Source: Branchiostoma floridae (taxonomy: Eukaryota; Chordata; Leptocardii; Amphioxiformes; Branchiostomatidae). From it: DNA of 64,000 nucleotides. Numbering within the stretch: position 1 is the first letter of the stretch; the number at the start of each line of letters is the position of its first letter. Of this stretch, positions 28,709-39,398 are shown one piece after another. The notes under the pieces are model-generated. The model was not told where the DNA came from, searched no databases, and saw only the letters and a list, made by a program, of their open reading frames with translations. The position numbers and the translations under genes are program-made. The DNA lies in contig NC_049989.1 of NCBI RefSeq assembly GCF_000003815.2, positions 23,348,949-23,412,948 on the forward strand, in the 5' to 3' direction.

Positions 28709-30463
28709 TCAATCAATGATACTTTCCGACTCCTCTGATCTTAAGTAAGCGTGTTCATCAGGATGAAGGACTGGTGGCGAGCTGTCAGACATCAGTTTCT
28801 CCACTCGTTTTGACACAGTTTTGAGCGAGGCCCTGTGCCGACGTGTGCGGTGGTCATCGGACTGTTGGCGACGTTTGTCAGCGTCAGCCTCTCGGTCTAG
28901 CTGCAATAACCTCTGAGCCGCTTCCCCGCCTGGACGTGGTGCGACCCCGAAGTGCTGTCCTAGACGGGCTAGGGATTCCCCCATCCCGCCTGACACAGCG
29001 GAGTGCATAGCACTGTAAGCCCTCATCTCACCCAGAGTCTTAAAAGTCAAAGACTTGGGCAGAGACTTGTGCATACGTCTGTGCATTGCCTCAACGCTGT
29101 TCGTGGACCGCAAGTAGCGCTGCTTCATTGCTTTGTCCTCCGACAACTTCGAATCAAGGACTTCAGTTAGCCCGATTCTGTCCTCCCCAGTTAGTAAGAG
29201 ATATTTCTTTCTGGGGAGGTAGGAAGGGGTGTGGTCGGAGGCCACAGCTGAACAGGAACACACAAAGGAAAGATCGAAGCACTTTGTGTGGTTGCCGGAA
29301 AAGCAGTCAAGGATGTTGTTTTTAGCTTCCGAAACTGACTCAAGGAATTTAGAGTCGTCGGTGGGGTAGCACCCCCGCGCTCCCTTAAGTTCCCCTGAAC
29401 AGCGCGAGGCTATGGCTTTCGACAAGACAGTACGGAAGGCTTTTTCTGCTTCCTTCACGACCTTGCCGGTAAACCCCACCTGCCCTGTCAGAAGTTGGGA
29501 ACTTAAGTTCACGCGGAAAACACTGGACCGCTGACGACGCGAGGTGTGAACCATGCAATCTTGTTGCTCTATGCTAAAGCCGGGGTGGAGGTTTTGGGTA
29601 GCCGATTGTGCGCCTCTGAACATCTGTCCACACCCGTCAGTAACCAGAGCTTTAAGCAGAAGTGGTGACTCTTTGCAATTATACATCTCTCGGGTAACTT
29701 TCTCAGCTAACCATTCTTCTGCATTTCCAATAGGTTGCGATTTTGGATAGGTTGACGCTTCTCCGACCTTTCCAAATTTGTTTGCAAAGCCGAAACCAAT
29801 CAGCATGTTTTCGGCTGTTTGCTGTTCCCTAACGGGAAGCGCTACCTGTGTGGATTTCTGGTGGAACCCCTTGTAACAGGGGTTATTGTAGCAACAATCC
29901 ATTGCTGCGGCTGAGCCCGCTGGCTTGCCAGCTTCCACCTGATCTCCCCTTAGCTCCATGACTTGCCGCAATCGCCCCCTGTTGTCGGCAAGGGCCTGCT
30001 GTGTCAAGGATATGAGTGGACCCGCCAGCCCAGTCGCCAGGTTGTGCAAGCTACTCTTGGTGGGTCCCGACAGCTCGACGCTGCAGAACAGCGTGTGGAG
30101 CGTCGACGGCCCGGCTGGGACTTTCGTCAATCCAAGCGTGAGCTGCACATTCTTCTTACCGGGCAAGGGGCCTCTCGTGCGGCCAGGAAGACGCTCCGCT
30201 TCCTCGTACAGCTTGCGCCTTGGCGTGGTGAACCCGCACCTACCGCATCGTACGGCCTCCCAGTAACCAAGCCCGAACTTTCTCTCCCTATCCGCTGGGA
30301 TCTTCACCTTGGGGAGGCAGCAGGGGCTGGCAATGCTGTGTGAAAGGATGAATTCATCCATTAGCTTCTCTAGGAGAGGAACATTGAAAGTCCTGTCTTC
30401 AGTAACACTTGCAGTTGGAGTAGGAGGCCGAGTAGCCGACGCACCTACCAGGCTCTCTAAAAC
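28709..30463 (-). CDS. DDE transposase-like protein, Mutator/Kolobok-like (5' partial at gap)
   Basis: The open frame runs from the gap edge at 30463 to a stop at 28709, 584 codons; the internal Met at 30361 gives 550 residues but the frame is open upstream, so the N-terminus is missing. Counting from that Met: a zinc-type C14, C15 and C39, C42 pair with GLGYWEAVRCGRCGF; candidate catalytic D155 (AMDCCYNNP), D242 (LVTDGCGQ) and E424 (STNSVEAMHRR); and QQDCMVH (267-272) followed by a C/H-rich insert NHTKC...FVCSC. This D-D-E layout with DG, DC..H and NxxEaMH motifs resembles Mutator- and Kolobok-type transposases; the exact superfamily is uncertain. A minus-strand AATAAA (28696-28701) lies 7 bases after the stop. 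No frameshift is seen, so it is young or still selected. Confidence 0.72.
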   Translation of the reverse strand, partial: VLESLVGASATRPPTPTASVTEDRTFNVPLLEKLMDEFILSHSIASPCCLPKVKIPADRERKFGLGYWEAVRCGRCGFTTPRRKLYEEAERLPGRTRGPLPGKKNVQLTLGLTKVPAGPSTLHTLFCSVELSGPTKSSLHNLATGLAGPLISLTQQALADNRGRLRQVMELRGDQVEAGKPAGSAAAMDCCYNNPCYKGFHQKSTQVALPVREQQTAENMLIGFGFANKFGKVGEASTYPKSQPIGNAEEWLAEKVTREMYNCKESPLLLKALVTDGCGQMFRGAQSATQNLHPGFSIEQQDCMVHTSRRQRSSVFRVNLSSQLLTGQVGFTGKVVKEAEKAFRTVLSKAIASRCSGELKGARGCYPTDDSKFLESVSEAKNNILDCFSGNHTKCFDLSFVCSCSAVASDHTPSYLPRKKYLLLTGEDRIGLTEVLDSKLSEDKAMKQRYLRSTNSVEAMHRRMHKSLPKSLTFKTLGEMRAYSAMHSAVSGGMGESLARLGQHFGVAPRPGGEAAQRLLQLDREADADKRRQQSDDHRTRRHRASLKTVSKRVEKLMSDSSPPVLHPDEHAYLRSEESESIID

Positions 30464-30563
30464 NNNNNNNNNNNNNNNNNNNNNNNNNNNNNNNNNNNNN
30501 NNNNNNNNNNNNNNNNNNNNNNNNNNNNNNNNNNNNNNNNNNNNNNNNNNNNNNNNNNNNNNN
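30464..30563. other. Assembly gap (100 N)
   Basis: Exactly 100 N. The sequence just after it (30564-30778) copies what follows the CA microsatellite at 32361-32570, so the gap probably hides a CA repeat plus the 5' end of the transposase gene and one terminus of any element. Confidence 0.95.
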
Positions 30564-30778
30564 ATGTTGTCTTACGTAAATTTTACGCTAATGAAGCAAA
30601 CATGTCAATACGGAATTGTTACGGATTCAAAGAGACAGCCACATAAGAGCGAACGTTTTCGCACTGTTCTGGACTAGTGAGAGACAACAGCTAGAACCCA
30701 AACTTAAGTTCTATATTCTGTATCTGTATCTGTATCTATATAGCCGGTATAACCGCCGTTCGGCGTAACACACCAGCT
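30564..30778. repeat. Direct copy of 32361-32570
   Basis: TGTTGTCTTACGTAAATTTT and all that follows to CACACCAGCTAA is nearly identical to 32361-32570. The last part (30713-30778) is a LINE 3' tail in minus orientation (TCTGTATCTGTATC then TATAGCCGGTATAACCGCCG). Confidence 0.85.
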
Positions 30779-31120
30779 AATTCACATTGGTTACGTTGCT
30801 AAGGTATTATCCGCGTTGCCAGGCCAGAGTGCTCCGCCCCCAAGCCGGCCCGCGAGAGCCGTGGCGGTGTGAAAAAAACAACAACACAAATTTCATCCAA
30901 CATAACGCACGATATGATTATCACATCAGAAAAAAAATATATGCACACGAAAATTACATTAGTTTGCCTTAAAAATATCTCAATTATTAGGGATGACCAT
31001 GTGCAAAACGCTTCAAATCGCTCGCTGTTCCATGTGCGTATTGGAGGTCGTTTTGGGTCACTGAACTTTGAATTTAATGCTCTATTTTACGCACCTGGCA
31101 AAGCTTTGACATCTGCCTCC
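30779..31120. other. No recognised feature
   Basis: A GC-richer patch (CCGCCCCCAAGCCGGCCCGC) near 30835 followed by AT-rich sequence. The open frames here (30787-31168) carry no domain. Confidence 0.4.
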
Positions 31121-32350
31121 CGAATGGCCCTTAACCATTGTCGGGGGTCCATGTTCGGCGATGTGTAAACGGAGCTTTAATGATAGTCTGAATCAACCGT
31201 GTTTTCAAAACAAGAATACAGTACACGTTTTGGAAACATTAACGGCCAGAGATATGGAATGCGACAATTTTAAGTGCGCCAATTTTTCCTTCTTTCTCTC
31301 TTCTTTGGTTGTGGCCTGAAAAGTGTGATTTCATCATGTAAGAATGTTGAAACTCGTTTGTCAATGGTACAGGAGTGATAACATCAGATTCGTGCCGACC
31401 TACTTTCACCAGTAATTACTGAGATGTTTGTTCTTGCCGCCTATAGCTAGCAACAATGTGGCTGGCCATGGTATAGACATGGTCCACCCTTCTTGACCCT
31501 TGCCCTTTTGACACAAAGGAGTGTCATTTGTCATAAATCCAGTCGCGCAGAAGATGTCCTAGCCCCCGGACCCTTACAAGGCACTTCTTCACTCATGATT
31601 TAGCTTCTCATGAAAGATTCAAACGAGCAAAGATGTAAAAAAAACACGTTTTGCTCCTGTATCATGGACAGATGTTAGGATCCGAATATATTCTTTTGCT
31701 TACCAATACGCAAAACACGTTCCATTCATAGCACGTACAGTCAAACCTGACAAAAAAACACGCAAATACGCACACACACGCACACCATCTGTTCTACAAA
31801 AAACTTTGTTGAGGAAGACGTTGGCCTCCAAGACAGAGACGTCCTGTCTGTCATGAGCGACAGAGTCGTCTGGAGGAACTTTATAGTGTCACCTGATGGA
31901 CGACTGAACAACAATGAGCCTTTTTTGTGCACGTTAAATGAACAATAAGTAATCTGACCAATCGTCCCAGTGGCGTATCCAATCAATCAAAACACCTGCC
32001 TGATCCCCGTCTGTCATCTCAACACAAAAGAGGATACAATTAACTCTTCGCCCCAGGTAACGCGTTTACTTGGAAAGCCTACGCCATTTCAAAATTACCA
32101 GATAGCAGCTTTCTATCGCATCCTCCACAAGCCCTCTAACAGGGGGAAGTTCCACGCTCAGAACTTTTTTCCTTAACAACATTGCTATGGAATACGCTTC
32201 CGCGCACACTCACATACACACACACGCGCACGCAAAAACACACAGACAAAAACACACACACACACATACAGAGACACACACACACAAACACAGACACACA
32301 CGCACGCACGCACAAACACACACACGGACACACACACATGCACACAGACA
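31121..32350. repeat. Dispersed repeat copy A
   Basis: This block (GGCCCTTAACCATTGTCGGG ... to the CA repeat) is repeated directly at 37840-38062 plus 39844-40990 and inverted at 56996-58160. The plus strand holds VEEDVGLQDRDVLSVMSDRV then VWRNFIVSPDGRLN near 31797-31905, like the end of an RTE/Ingi-type reverse transcriptase (the xDRxxWRxxV motif), so part of it may be an old LINE. Short CA tracts are at 31760-31790 and 32205-32350. Confidence 0.6.
32205..32350. repeat. CA microsatellite
   Basis: Imperfect CA tract with occasional G and T. The histidine/threonine-rich and valine/cysteine-rich frames across it are artefacts. Confidence 0.9.
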
Positions 32351-32505
32351 CACATACATATGTTGTCTTACGTAAATTTTACGCTAATGAAGCAAACATG
32401 TCAATACGGAATTGTTACGGATTTAAAGAGACAGCCACATAAGAGCGAGCGTTTTCGCACTGTTCTGGACTAGGGAGGGACAACAGCTAGAACCCAAACT
32501 TAAGT

Positions 32506-32571
32506 TCTATATTCTGTATCTGTATCTATATAGCCGGTATAACCGCCGTTCGGCGTAACACACCAGCTAAG
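32506..32571 (-). mobile_element. LINE 3' tail (minus strand)
   Basis: The minus strand reads GCTGGTGTGTTACGCCGAAC, GGCGGTTATACCGGC, TATATAGATACAGATACAGA, a 3' end with an (ATACAG)n tail. The same tail ends the longer fragment at 34036-34404. Confidence 0.65.
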
Positions 32572-32814
32572 ATCTATTCTAGATCCAGAGACGCTCTCAT
32601 TAATCCCGAACTTCAGGCGCGCATTTTCTAATAACAAGGCACCCTTTCCACAAGACGGCGATCGCGATGCACTCTCACTGCGATCTAAAATGTGATATGT
32701 GTAACCTTTGATTTCATACCGGGTCTGTCAGATACCATGCATGTAAAAGTGTGACTGAGAGGACAGCAAAACACACAACGTATTAAAGGCTTTGTTTCTT
32801 TTCTATACAATTCG

Positions 32815-33230
32815 TTGAGCGATGTGTCAAATTTAGGTCACAGAGAGAGAGATAAAATGCGGCGAGAGTGCCGTCCTAGTGGAAAGGGGCTATTAACGAT
32901 CCTCCTATCGCCTTGGGATATAACAGTGTTACAGATACAGGACACATCTTCTGTCTTTTCCGTTGTTGTTCAACCACTTCTGCAAATGCCAATCCCCTCC
33001 TCTCTCTTATTGGTTGATCCACTAATTGACATGCCATCATTGGTTGAAGTTATGATATTAGTTTTGATGCATAGCCAGGTCAGTCTTTTCGCGGCGATAT
33101 TTTTGTTGTACGGGTGTGCCACAAGTTGCTCTGCAGTTTCTTTGAGACACCTGCCCGGCAGTTTACAAAAAAAAAAAGGTATGTAAACAGTTTTCATACA
33201 TTGGCATTTGACTTTAAAGTTACACGAGGT
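32815..33230. other. Unidentified segment conserved in both inverted arms
   Basis: Near-identical sequence occurs inverted at 61320-61730. The plus frame (123 codons, MSDVSNLGHRERD...) and the minus frame (75 codons, ...LVAHPYNKNIAAKRLTWLCI, STNDGMSISGSTNKREEGIG) are both open in both copies. The minus frame looks more like protein and would follow a T-rich tract and CAG, but I recognise no family. Confidence 0.3.
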
Positions 33231-34035
33231 GTTAGATAATGATAGATTCGGTTAAATTCAGAAGCCAAAAAGTTAAATAAACATGAGGCTACTCCGCGCG
33301 GACTTGGGAGGATGCGCAACAGGCGCGCGCATCCCCTTCGGCCCGCAAAAAAAAAGAGACAAATCAATTGAAAAACACACCACCGGAGGTCTACGCGGAG
33401 AACATAAACAAATCGATAACAACGTAACAAAACCGCGCTCATTTCAAAAGAGATTTCATCTTTAACTTGTATGTTTTAGTAAATTCGAACTTCAGTAACG
33501 TTGTAATAAACTAATGATTTTTATCGTCCACCATCGGCAAAAGAGACGCGCCATGGGAAAATCGGCGTCGCGCGCCGGCACAGCCCTCCCCACTACAGTT
33601 CTGTCCAGTCGCATCGTGCTGACGTTTTTGTTGTCATTTTCCCCCGATTAACCATCATCAATTGCCAGAACGTTAACAGAAGCCGAAATATATATAAATT
33701 CAAATGCGTAATATACTTTCAAAATAGTCTCCGACAAGCCGCTCAGACCCCACGACCTTTCTATGCGTTTTGTATAGGGACGGGGGGCGGTCCGCGAGCC
33801 GCTTTGTGGAGCAAGTCACAGAATAATTTTGCGATAGTTTCCGTGTAGCTACGTAGCGTGGCATCCCTGCTACAGTTTAGCTGTGGAACTGTAGGACAAT
33901 GTGAACATCAGGGACCTACACAACTTCAAACGCCCACCTCAGCGCTACTCACCAGCACTGTATTGTAAAATGATTTTATTCAGTTCAGCACAGCTGCTTA
34001 GCTGGACACATTTTCTTTAAAATCCCCCATCATTG
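33231..34035. other. Insertion relative to the inverted arm; no gene recognised
   Basis: In the inverted arm (61306-61326) the flanks of 33230 and 34405 are directly joined, so 33231-34404 is extra here or deleted there. This part has CG-containing patches (CGCGCGCATCCCCTTCGGCC, GGACGGGGGGCGGTCCGCGA), but I see no domain. Confidence 0.5.
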
Positions 34036-34404
34036 TTCTGTATCTGTATCTGTATCTATATAGCCGGCATAACCGTCATTCGGCGTAACACACCAGCTTC
34101 GCAGGCACGCGGTACGGCAGCAGCTGGTTATATTACACTGAACGATCCGTCACACCTAACTTTTGCAAATCTATCTGCAAGCGTTCTGTAAAACTATCCA
34201 GAGAAGATACCTCCACTGTGCTTGGTGACAACGAATTCCAATGTACGATAGTTCTGGAAAAATACGAATTTTTGAACACATCAATCCTAGCTCTGAAACT
34301 CTGGTACTTGAAGTCATGGCTGTTTCTTGTTCTTTTTTGAGCTGGTATTATACTTATCAGTTGGTACGTCCACCAGCTTATTGGTCATTTTGTACATCAT
34401 GCAA
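34036..34404 (-). pseudogene. Non-LTR retrotransposon 3' end (reverse transcriptase C-terminus)
   Basis: The minus strand reads MMYKMTNKLVDVPTDKYNTS, then after small breaks CVQKFVFFQNYRTLEFVV and a LADRF phrase, matching the YKxxxxLVdvP...FFxRTixxWNxL...LadrF tail of CR1/L2-like reverse transcriptases, followed by a 3' UTR and an (ATACAG)n tail. Stop codons interrupt it. Confidence 0.65.
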
Positions 34405-34929
34405 ATTTTGTACATCATGCAAAGTTCTATGGCTGTATATAAGATAGATGTTCGAGTAGCCATGTGGTTTAACACAATTTTTGTTGGATTATTTCTAATG
34501 TTTTGCCCGCGCGCACTAGTTTTGGGGTCTTCTGAAGATGTCATCCATAAAATTAAGGCAGTGTGACGTTACCAGCACAATGGCCGGATTTTAACCTTTC
34601 GTGACAGCCGTGACACAAACACATCTGTAGGCACACCTGTATCCAGGTATAACTACAATGTCCATTGAACACAAACATTGTAGACATGAAATAAATGTTC
34701 ATAACTCCATCCTGGGATTTATTAATGTTGGACTCTTCAAGCAGATTTTAATGGTCCGTGACCGCACTAATTGTAAGATAAAGACGAGATAATTACATGT
34801 AGAAGTTACATCTTCAAATGACTGGTTACCTATATATATACTTATAAGATGGCGCAAAATACTAATGACCATTCTGGTTTACCAAAAGGAATCTGCCTAT
34901 GTGGTATAGGAGAATTATTCTATCTCAGT

Positions 34930-35800
34930 GTGTTTGCCTAGCGCCTTTGGGATGACGAGTTGGTGTCCATTTCTGGTACTTCTACCAAAGATCGTAGATC
35001 TGCGCTTTGGTAACCAGTGTTCAAATTCAGAGTTCAGGAGAGATCTGGCAAACTTCAGACCCGCAGTCTTTCACGCCTTTCAGCTAGAGTGGTAAGGCTC
35101 GGGTGTGCAAGTGCATCTGTACAAATGCATATCCAGGGTATTGGCACTGTCATGTTGATTTTGAACCCTTTCCACTGAACTTGGTCACCTTATTGCTATG
35201 GGTCGAGGTGGGCTGGAGTAGACGGTGTATATATAGTAGACGGTGTGTATATATTCTGTGTAGATCACCAAGGTGATCATGATAGACTGAACTTTCTGAG
35301 ACACGTGAGAAGGAATAGTTTTCTTGCTGCTTGCCGAAAACTTGGAATCATTTAGGAGCATGTGGTTCGTCCTCCTTGTCCAAGACATGGTTCGAGTCGC
35401 TTTGCAGGCGAGAGGAGATGACAGTAGCTACTTCGAATTCTTGTTTCCAAGCATTTAATGTCATCTACATTGTTGAAATACAAGGCTGTCAGCTTTGCTT
35501 GTAGCAGCGTTAATTAGAACAGAGAAAAAGACGGGGCCAAGTAGAGTGCACTGCGTATGAGCCGATCGTCTGCCATTCGGAAGGTGATCGTTTGTATCGG
35601 ACTCGATGTTTCCTTGCAGTAATGAAAGCACAGACACACGTTGATGCCTCATCCTATTGATGGTCTAAGACTCTTGTTTGGCAACGTAGCTATCACAGTG
35701 TTGTTATTGACTCAGTGGACTCTTTTGAAAAGTCCGTGGCCATCATGTTACTGGGGGGTTGAAGAGTTATCAGCATAGTTTGATTTGGGACAGGCAAAAT
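34930..35800 (-). pseudogene. CR1-like reverse transcriptase pseudogene
   Basis: The minus strand holds LPNGRRSAHTQCTLLGPVFF SVLINAAT pieces (like PQGTxLGPxLFxxxIND) near 35500-35600, and at the 3' end LTTLAERRERL, LPKRRSTIFG-like and NGHQL pieces near 34940-35090 in shifting frames. Related sequence is at 60160-60870 and 62160-62910 on the plus strand. Confidence 0.6.
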
Positions 35801-36018
35801 GTTGCTTCTTTCAATTGGTTGGGGACTGTCAAAGATGCATTAAGAATGTGGCAAAAGGGTATGCTATAGAGGTGAACATGCAAAATATATGCGCCTAACA
35901 TCACGTATAATGTATGTTACACAAAGTATCTTTAATTTCTGGGTGAGGCCGAGGAATAATTGATCACCCCTCGTATTTAGGCAGGTTTGACTGTACTTCG
36001 GCATAAGTCAACAGGCTT

Positions 36019-36252
36019 AGCTTTCTCAGTAAAGGCATCACCTGGGGCGAAGATATTTTCTGCATAGCTGGATCCATGACAAGTGACACTCCTTTGTGTT
36101 GAATTTTGTATGTACGTACTTTGATGTCCATAAACCACCTGCTTGTTCCTCAAGGGCCATTTCAAATCCAACACAAAGGAGTGTCTCTTATCATTACTCC
36201 AGCTATGCAGAAAATGTTTTCGCCCCAGGTGATGCCTTTACTGAGAAAGCCT
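36019..36252. mobile_element. Foldback element
   Basis: The left arm AGCTTTCTCAGTAAAGGCAT ... ACACTCCTTTGTGTTG is mirrored by CAACACAAAGGAGTGTCTCT ... ATGCCTTTACTGAGAAAGCC, arms of about 83 bases. The inverted arm holds the same at about 59696-59938. Partial pieces (CACAAAGGAGTGTCATTTGT, TCGCCCCAGGTAACG) also occur near 31515, 32050, 40170 and 57750. Confidence 0.65.
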
Positions 36253-36335
36253 CTCAAGAATAAACAAAGATTCAAAGATATAAATTTGTAAAATGCAATA
36301 ACATGGAGAGCTACTAAGATTTACAAAATTCATCA

Positions 36336-36740
36336 TCATCTGTCGTCCCTGCCGGGCGGGGTAAGGCGTTGCACAATATCTCTCCACAGCGCTCGCTCGT
36401 TCATAACTGCTCCAAAGTCCTCAGTGTCAATCCTAGTGTCTCTGGAGATGGTTGCTGGGTAAGTGAGCTTTCTGGAGTAGGTCTTTCCCCTCGGCCTCCA
36501 TAGGTCTAGTGAAGAGATCACTTCTTCACTTGCGCGATGACAGTGACCAGCAAACTGGACTCGCCTCTGCCTGAGGCTGTGGGATACTCGGGGAAGATTA
36601 CCGTATATGGTCTTGATGGATGCATGTTCTTTCCAGCTGATGTTCTTTGCTCTGCGCAGAAATGAGGTGTATGTTCCATTAAGTCTATTCTCTAGACGTG
36701 TGGTCAATGTTCAAGTTTCGGAGCCATAGAGAAATACTGG
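36336..36740 (-). pseudogene. RTE/Ingi-type reverse transcriptase C-terminal fragment
   Basis: The minus strand reads VEPVFLYGSET, a TAG stop, TLTTRLENRLNGTYTSFLRR, RRVQFAGHCHRASEEVISSL and ALWRDIVQRLTPPGRDDR then stop. LYGSET, RRxxFAGHCxR and the LWRDIV end are typical of this LINE class. The in-frame stop and missing 5' part make it a relic. Nearly identical copy at 59200-59614. Confidence 0.8.
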
Positions 36741-37379
36741 TTCAACAATGATGCGAAAAACTTGTATCTTGAGTTTGTCACAGATATTAGAGAGCCAGAT
36801 TCAAAGAAAAAATATGGACAATTGAGCTGCGACCTAAGGTGTGCGGGTCAACTTGCTTGGATGACAGTCAAACACCCACTTCTTTCTGCTTGAAGTACGA
36901 AGGGAATCATTATAAAAGATTTTGACAATGTTAAACCGTTAAGGTAATTCATGGCATGGGGAACTCGACCACACAAATCTGATCACAACCCTTGGTTTTC
37001 TCGCCACTTACCTACTGGTTTTCTAAATGACGTTGCCTGGAAAGTAATAACTGCAGCGATTTGAATTCTGGAGGATATTGATAAAAGGCTTTATACTACG
37101 ACATCTTGTGCCTCGAAATTTGTGCTTATCATTTCTGGGTGAGACTGGAACTTATTGATCTCCCCTCGTAACACCTCTTCAAGCCACCTGGCCATTGAGC
37201 CACACTGATTTGATTTCATTGCTGACATCCACGCATTACTTTTCGCCTGCTCTGAAAAAAAAAACCTCCTTCGGGGCTCCAGGCAGTCTGAAATTTGCCG
37301 ATTTATTATGTGCGTGCCTGTGTTTACACAATCTGTCGCTGGCTGGGGCAATACTATAGGGCCAGCCGCTATAGGAGCG

Positions 37380-38062
37380 CGATTTTAGTCAGGCTAGTCA
37401 CAAACTTCGTTGCGTACTACCGCAAAACGCGCTAATTTTGTCGAAACAGAGAAGTAGATACGGACATCCCCTCCACATATGGAAACAATACGTACTTCAC
37501 GGCTGAGGTAACAAAGTATTTCTTATATCGGAATGTTTCCATACTTCGAGTCAATGGAGAAAACCAACGGTTTTAATCTTTCATCAAAAAGAAACGATGC
37601 ATTAAAAAAACCCTAACATGAAAACTCATTGACAAAAGCTGTTCAGAAAATGCAGCCTTGGCGTCAATAGCTAACAGCTAGTTGGGCAAGCTTGACTGTA
37701 TACGTATGTACAGCCGAACGAAAGATAAATAAAACGAGTAAGGACATTTAGCTACTAGACATGAAAAAAAAACCGTGAAGTACTTTTTTCGTGAACGTTA
37801 AATGAGCAATAGGTCATCTGACCAATCATTTCATGTCTTATACCATACATCTGCCTCCCGAATGGCCCTTAACCATTGTCGGGAGTCCATGTTCGGCGAT
37901 GTGTAATGCTTTAATGATAATCTGAATCAACCGTGTTTTCAAAACAAGAATACAGTACACGTTTTGGAAACATTAACGGCCAGAGATATGGAATGCGACA
38001 ATTTTAAGTGCGCCTTCTTTCTCTCTTCTTTGGTTGTGGCCTGAAAAGTGTGATTTCATACC
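37380..38062. repeat. Segment shared with inverted arm and with copy A
   Basis: 37380-37860 matches 58170-58640 inverted. 37840-38062 also matches 31121-31335 directly. No gene is seen. A minus-strand frame at 37091-37351 ends VEEVLRGEIN..., also present near 58741-58860, without a family I can name. Confidence 0.6.
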
Positions 38063-38080
38063 TTGATGATACCTTGATGT

Positions 38081-39168
38081 CTAGGTGAAGTAGGCTGCGC
38101 CTGTGTAGTCACCCTCCTGACGATCGTGGTATCTCTTCTTACTCCAACATAAGTCCAACCTCGTTTTAAACGCGTTAACGGACTCTGCCTCTACGACCTC
38201 AGCCGGCAGCGAGTTCCAATTTTGTACTACTCGAACCGCAAACGACTGGCGACGTACCAAGGACTTTGCCAGTGGCACCGTAAGCTTGAAGCGATGCCCT
38301 CTAGTTGACTGGTGTTGACTCTCGGTGAAGAAACTCTGTGCTCTAACCCTCTCCCTTCCCGTGAGGAACTTAAAGACTTGTAACATATCCCCTCTGGCTC
38401 TTCTGTAGTGGAGTGATGGCAGCTTCAAACTCTCCAGCCTAACTCTATACGGAAAAGACTTGAGTGTTGGGACCAGCCTTGTTGCTCTACGTTGTACCTT
38501 TTCCACAGTGTTCTGGTCGACTTTGAAATGCGGCCCCCAAACAGCGTTCGCATACTCTAAATGGGGGCGAACCATCGATTTGTAGAGGAGGGGCACTGTT
38601 ACCTCATCCAAGTTACTGAAGGTTCTTTTTACCAAGCCTAATATTTGGTTTGCCTTTTGCGCTGAGACTGTGGTGTTAACGTGGAACTTCAACTGCTCGT
38701 CGACAGACACCCCGAGGTCTTTCTCGACTTTGGTTTCTTCCAGAACTATCCCACCCAGTCTGTACTCTGCTCTTTGGTTGCCTCTTCCCAAGTGGAGTAC
38801 TTTGCATTTCCCAGCGTTGAAGGGGAGTTGCCACACCTCCGACCACTTTTCCACAGCTTGGAGGTCACGCTGAAGCGCTTCCTGATCCTCCTTGCATAGG
38901 ATCGGTCTGTAGATTTTGCTATCGTCAGCAAAGATCTTCACTGCACTGGTCACAACCTCCGGCAGGTCGTTTATAAAAACAACAAATAACGTAGGACCCA
39001 GAACACTTCCCTGCGGGATTCCACTCTTGACGTTACGCCAGGAGGAGTGCGCTCCATTGATAACTACTTTCTGCCTCCTGTTGCTGAGAAAGTCTTGTAT
39101 CCACTTAAGTGTATGGCCCCTTATCCCATATGAGTGCAGCTTGACGAGTAACCTCTTGTGGGGAACTG
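38081..39168 (-). pseudogene. Reverse transcriptase part of the inserted element
   Basis: One continuous frame reads VPHKRLLVKLHSYGIRGHTL, GIPQGSVLGPTLFVVFINDL, VKIFADDSKIYRPI (the catalytic FADD box), KCKVLHLGRGN, PHLEYANAVWGP and WNSLPAEVVEAESVNAFKTR. The palm motif and thumb are intact, but it begins abruptly where the AFDxVPH motif is broken, so it is 5' truncated. Confidence 0.82.
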
Positions 39169-39398
39169 ATCAAGTCCACTGGATCACTGGCCACCATGAA
39201 CCTGAGTTCCTCCCTCTTGTTTGGGAATTGGTCTGTGTTGGTGTACAGCACTTTTAATGGACCTGCTTTACTTTTCCACGGTTGTTCCCCGCCATGTGCG
39301 TTATTTCCTATATCATCATGTGTATTATCACTATTGCCATCATGTGTGTTATCTTGTTTGTCGTCATGTGTGATATGCAGCCCAACCTCTTCACGTTG

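Noticed and set aside
29958-30343. Plus-strand frames opposite the transposase
   Set aside because: Shadows of the GC-rich minus-strand coding sequence.
28709-30463. RAG1-like (ProtoRAG) transposase
   Set aside because: None of the RAG1 features I would expect (RING/zinc-binding core, RAG2-like Kelch partner) is seen; the DG, DC..H and SVEAMH motifs fit Mutator/Kolobok-type enzymes better. The nearby Kelch gene is a BTB-BACK-Kelch protein, not RAG2-like.
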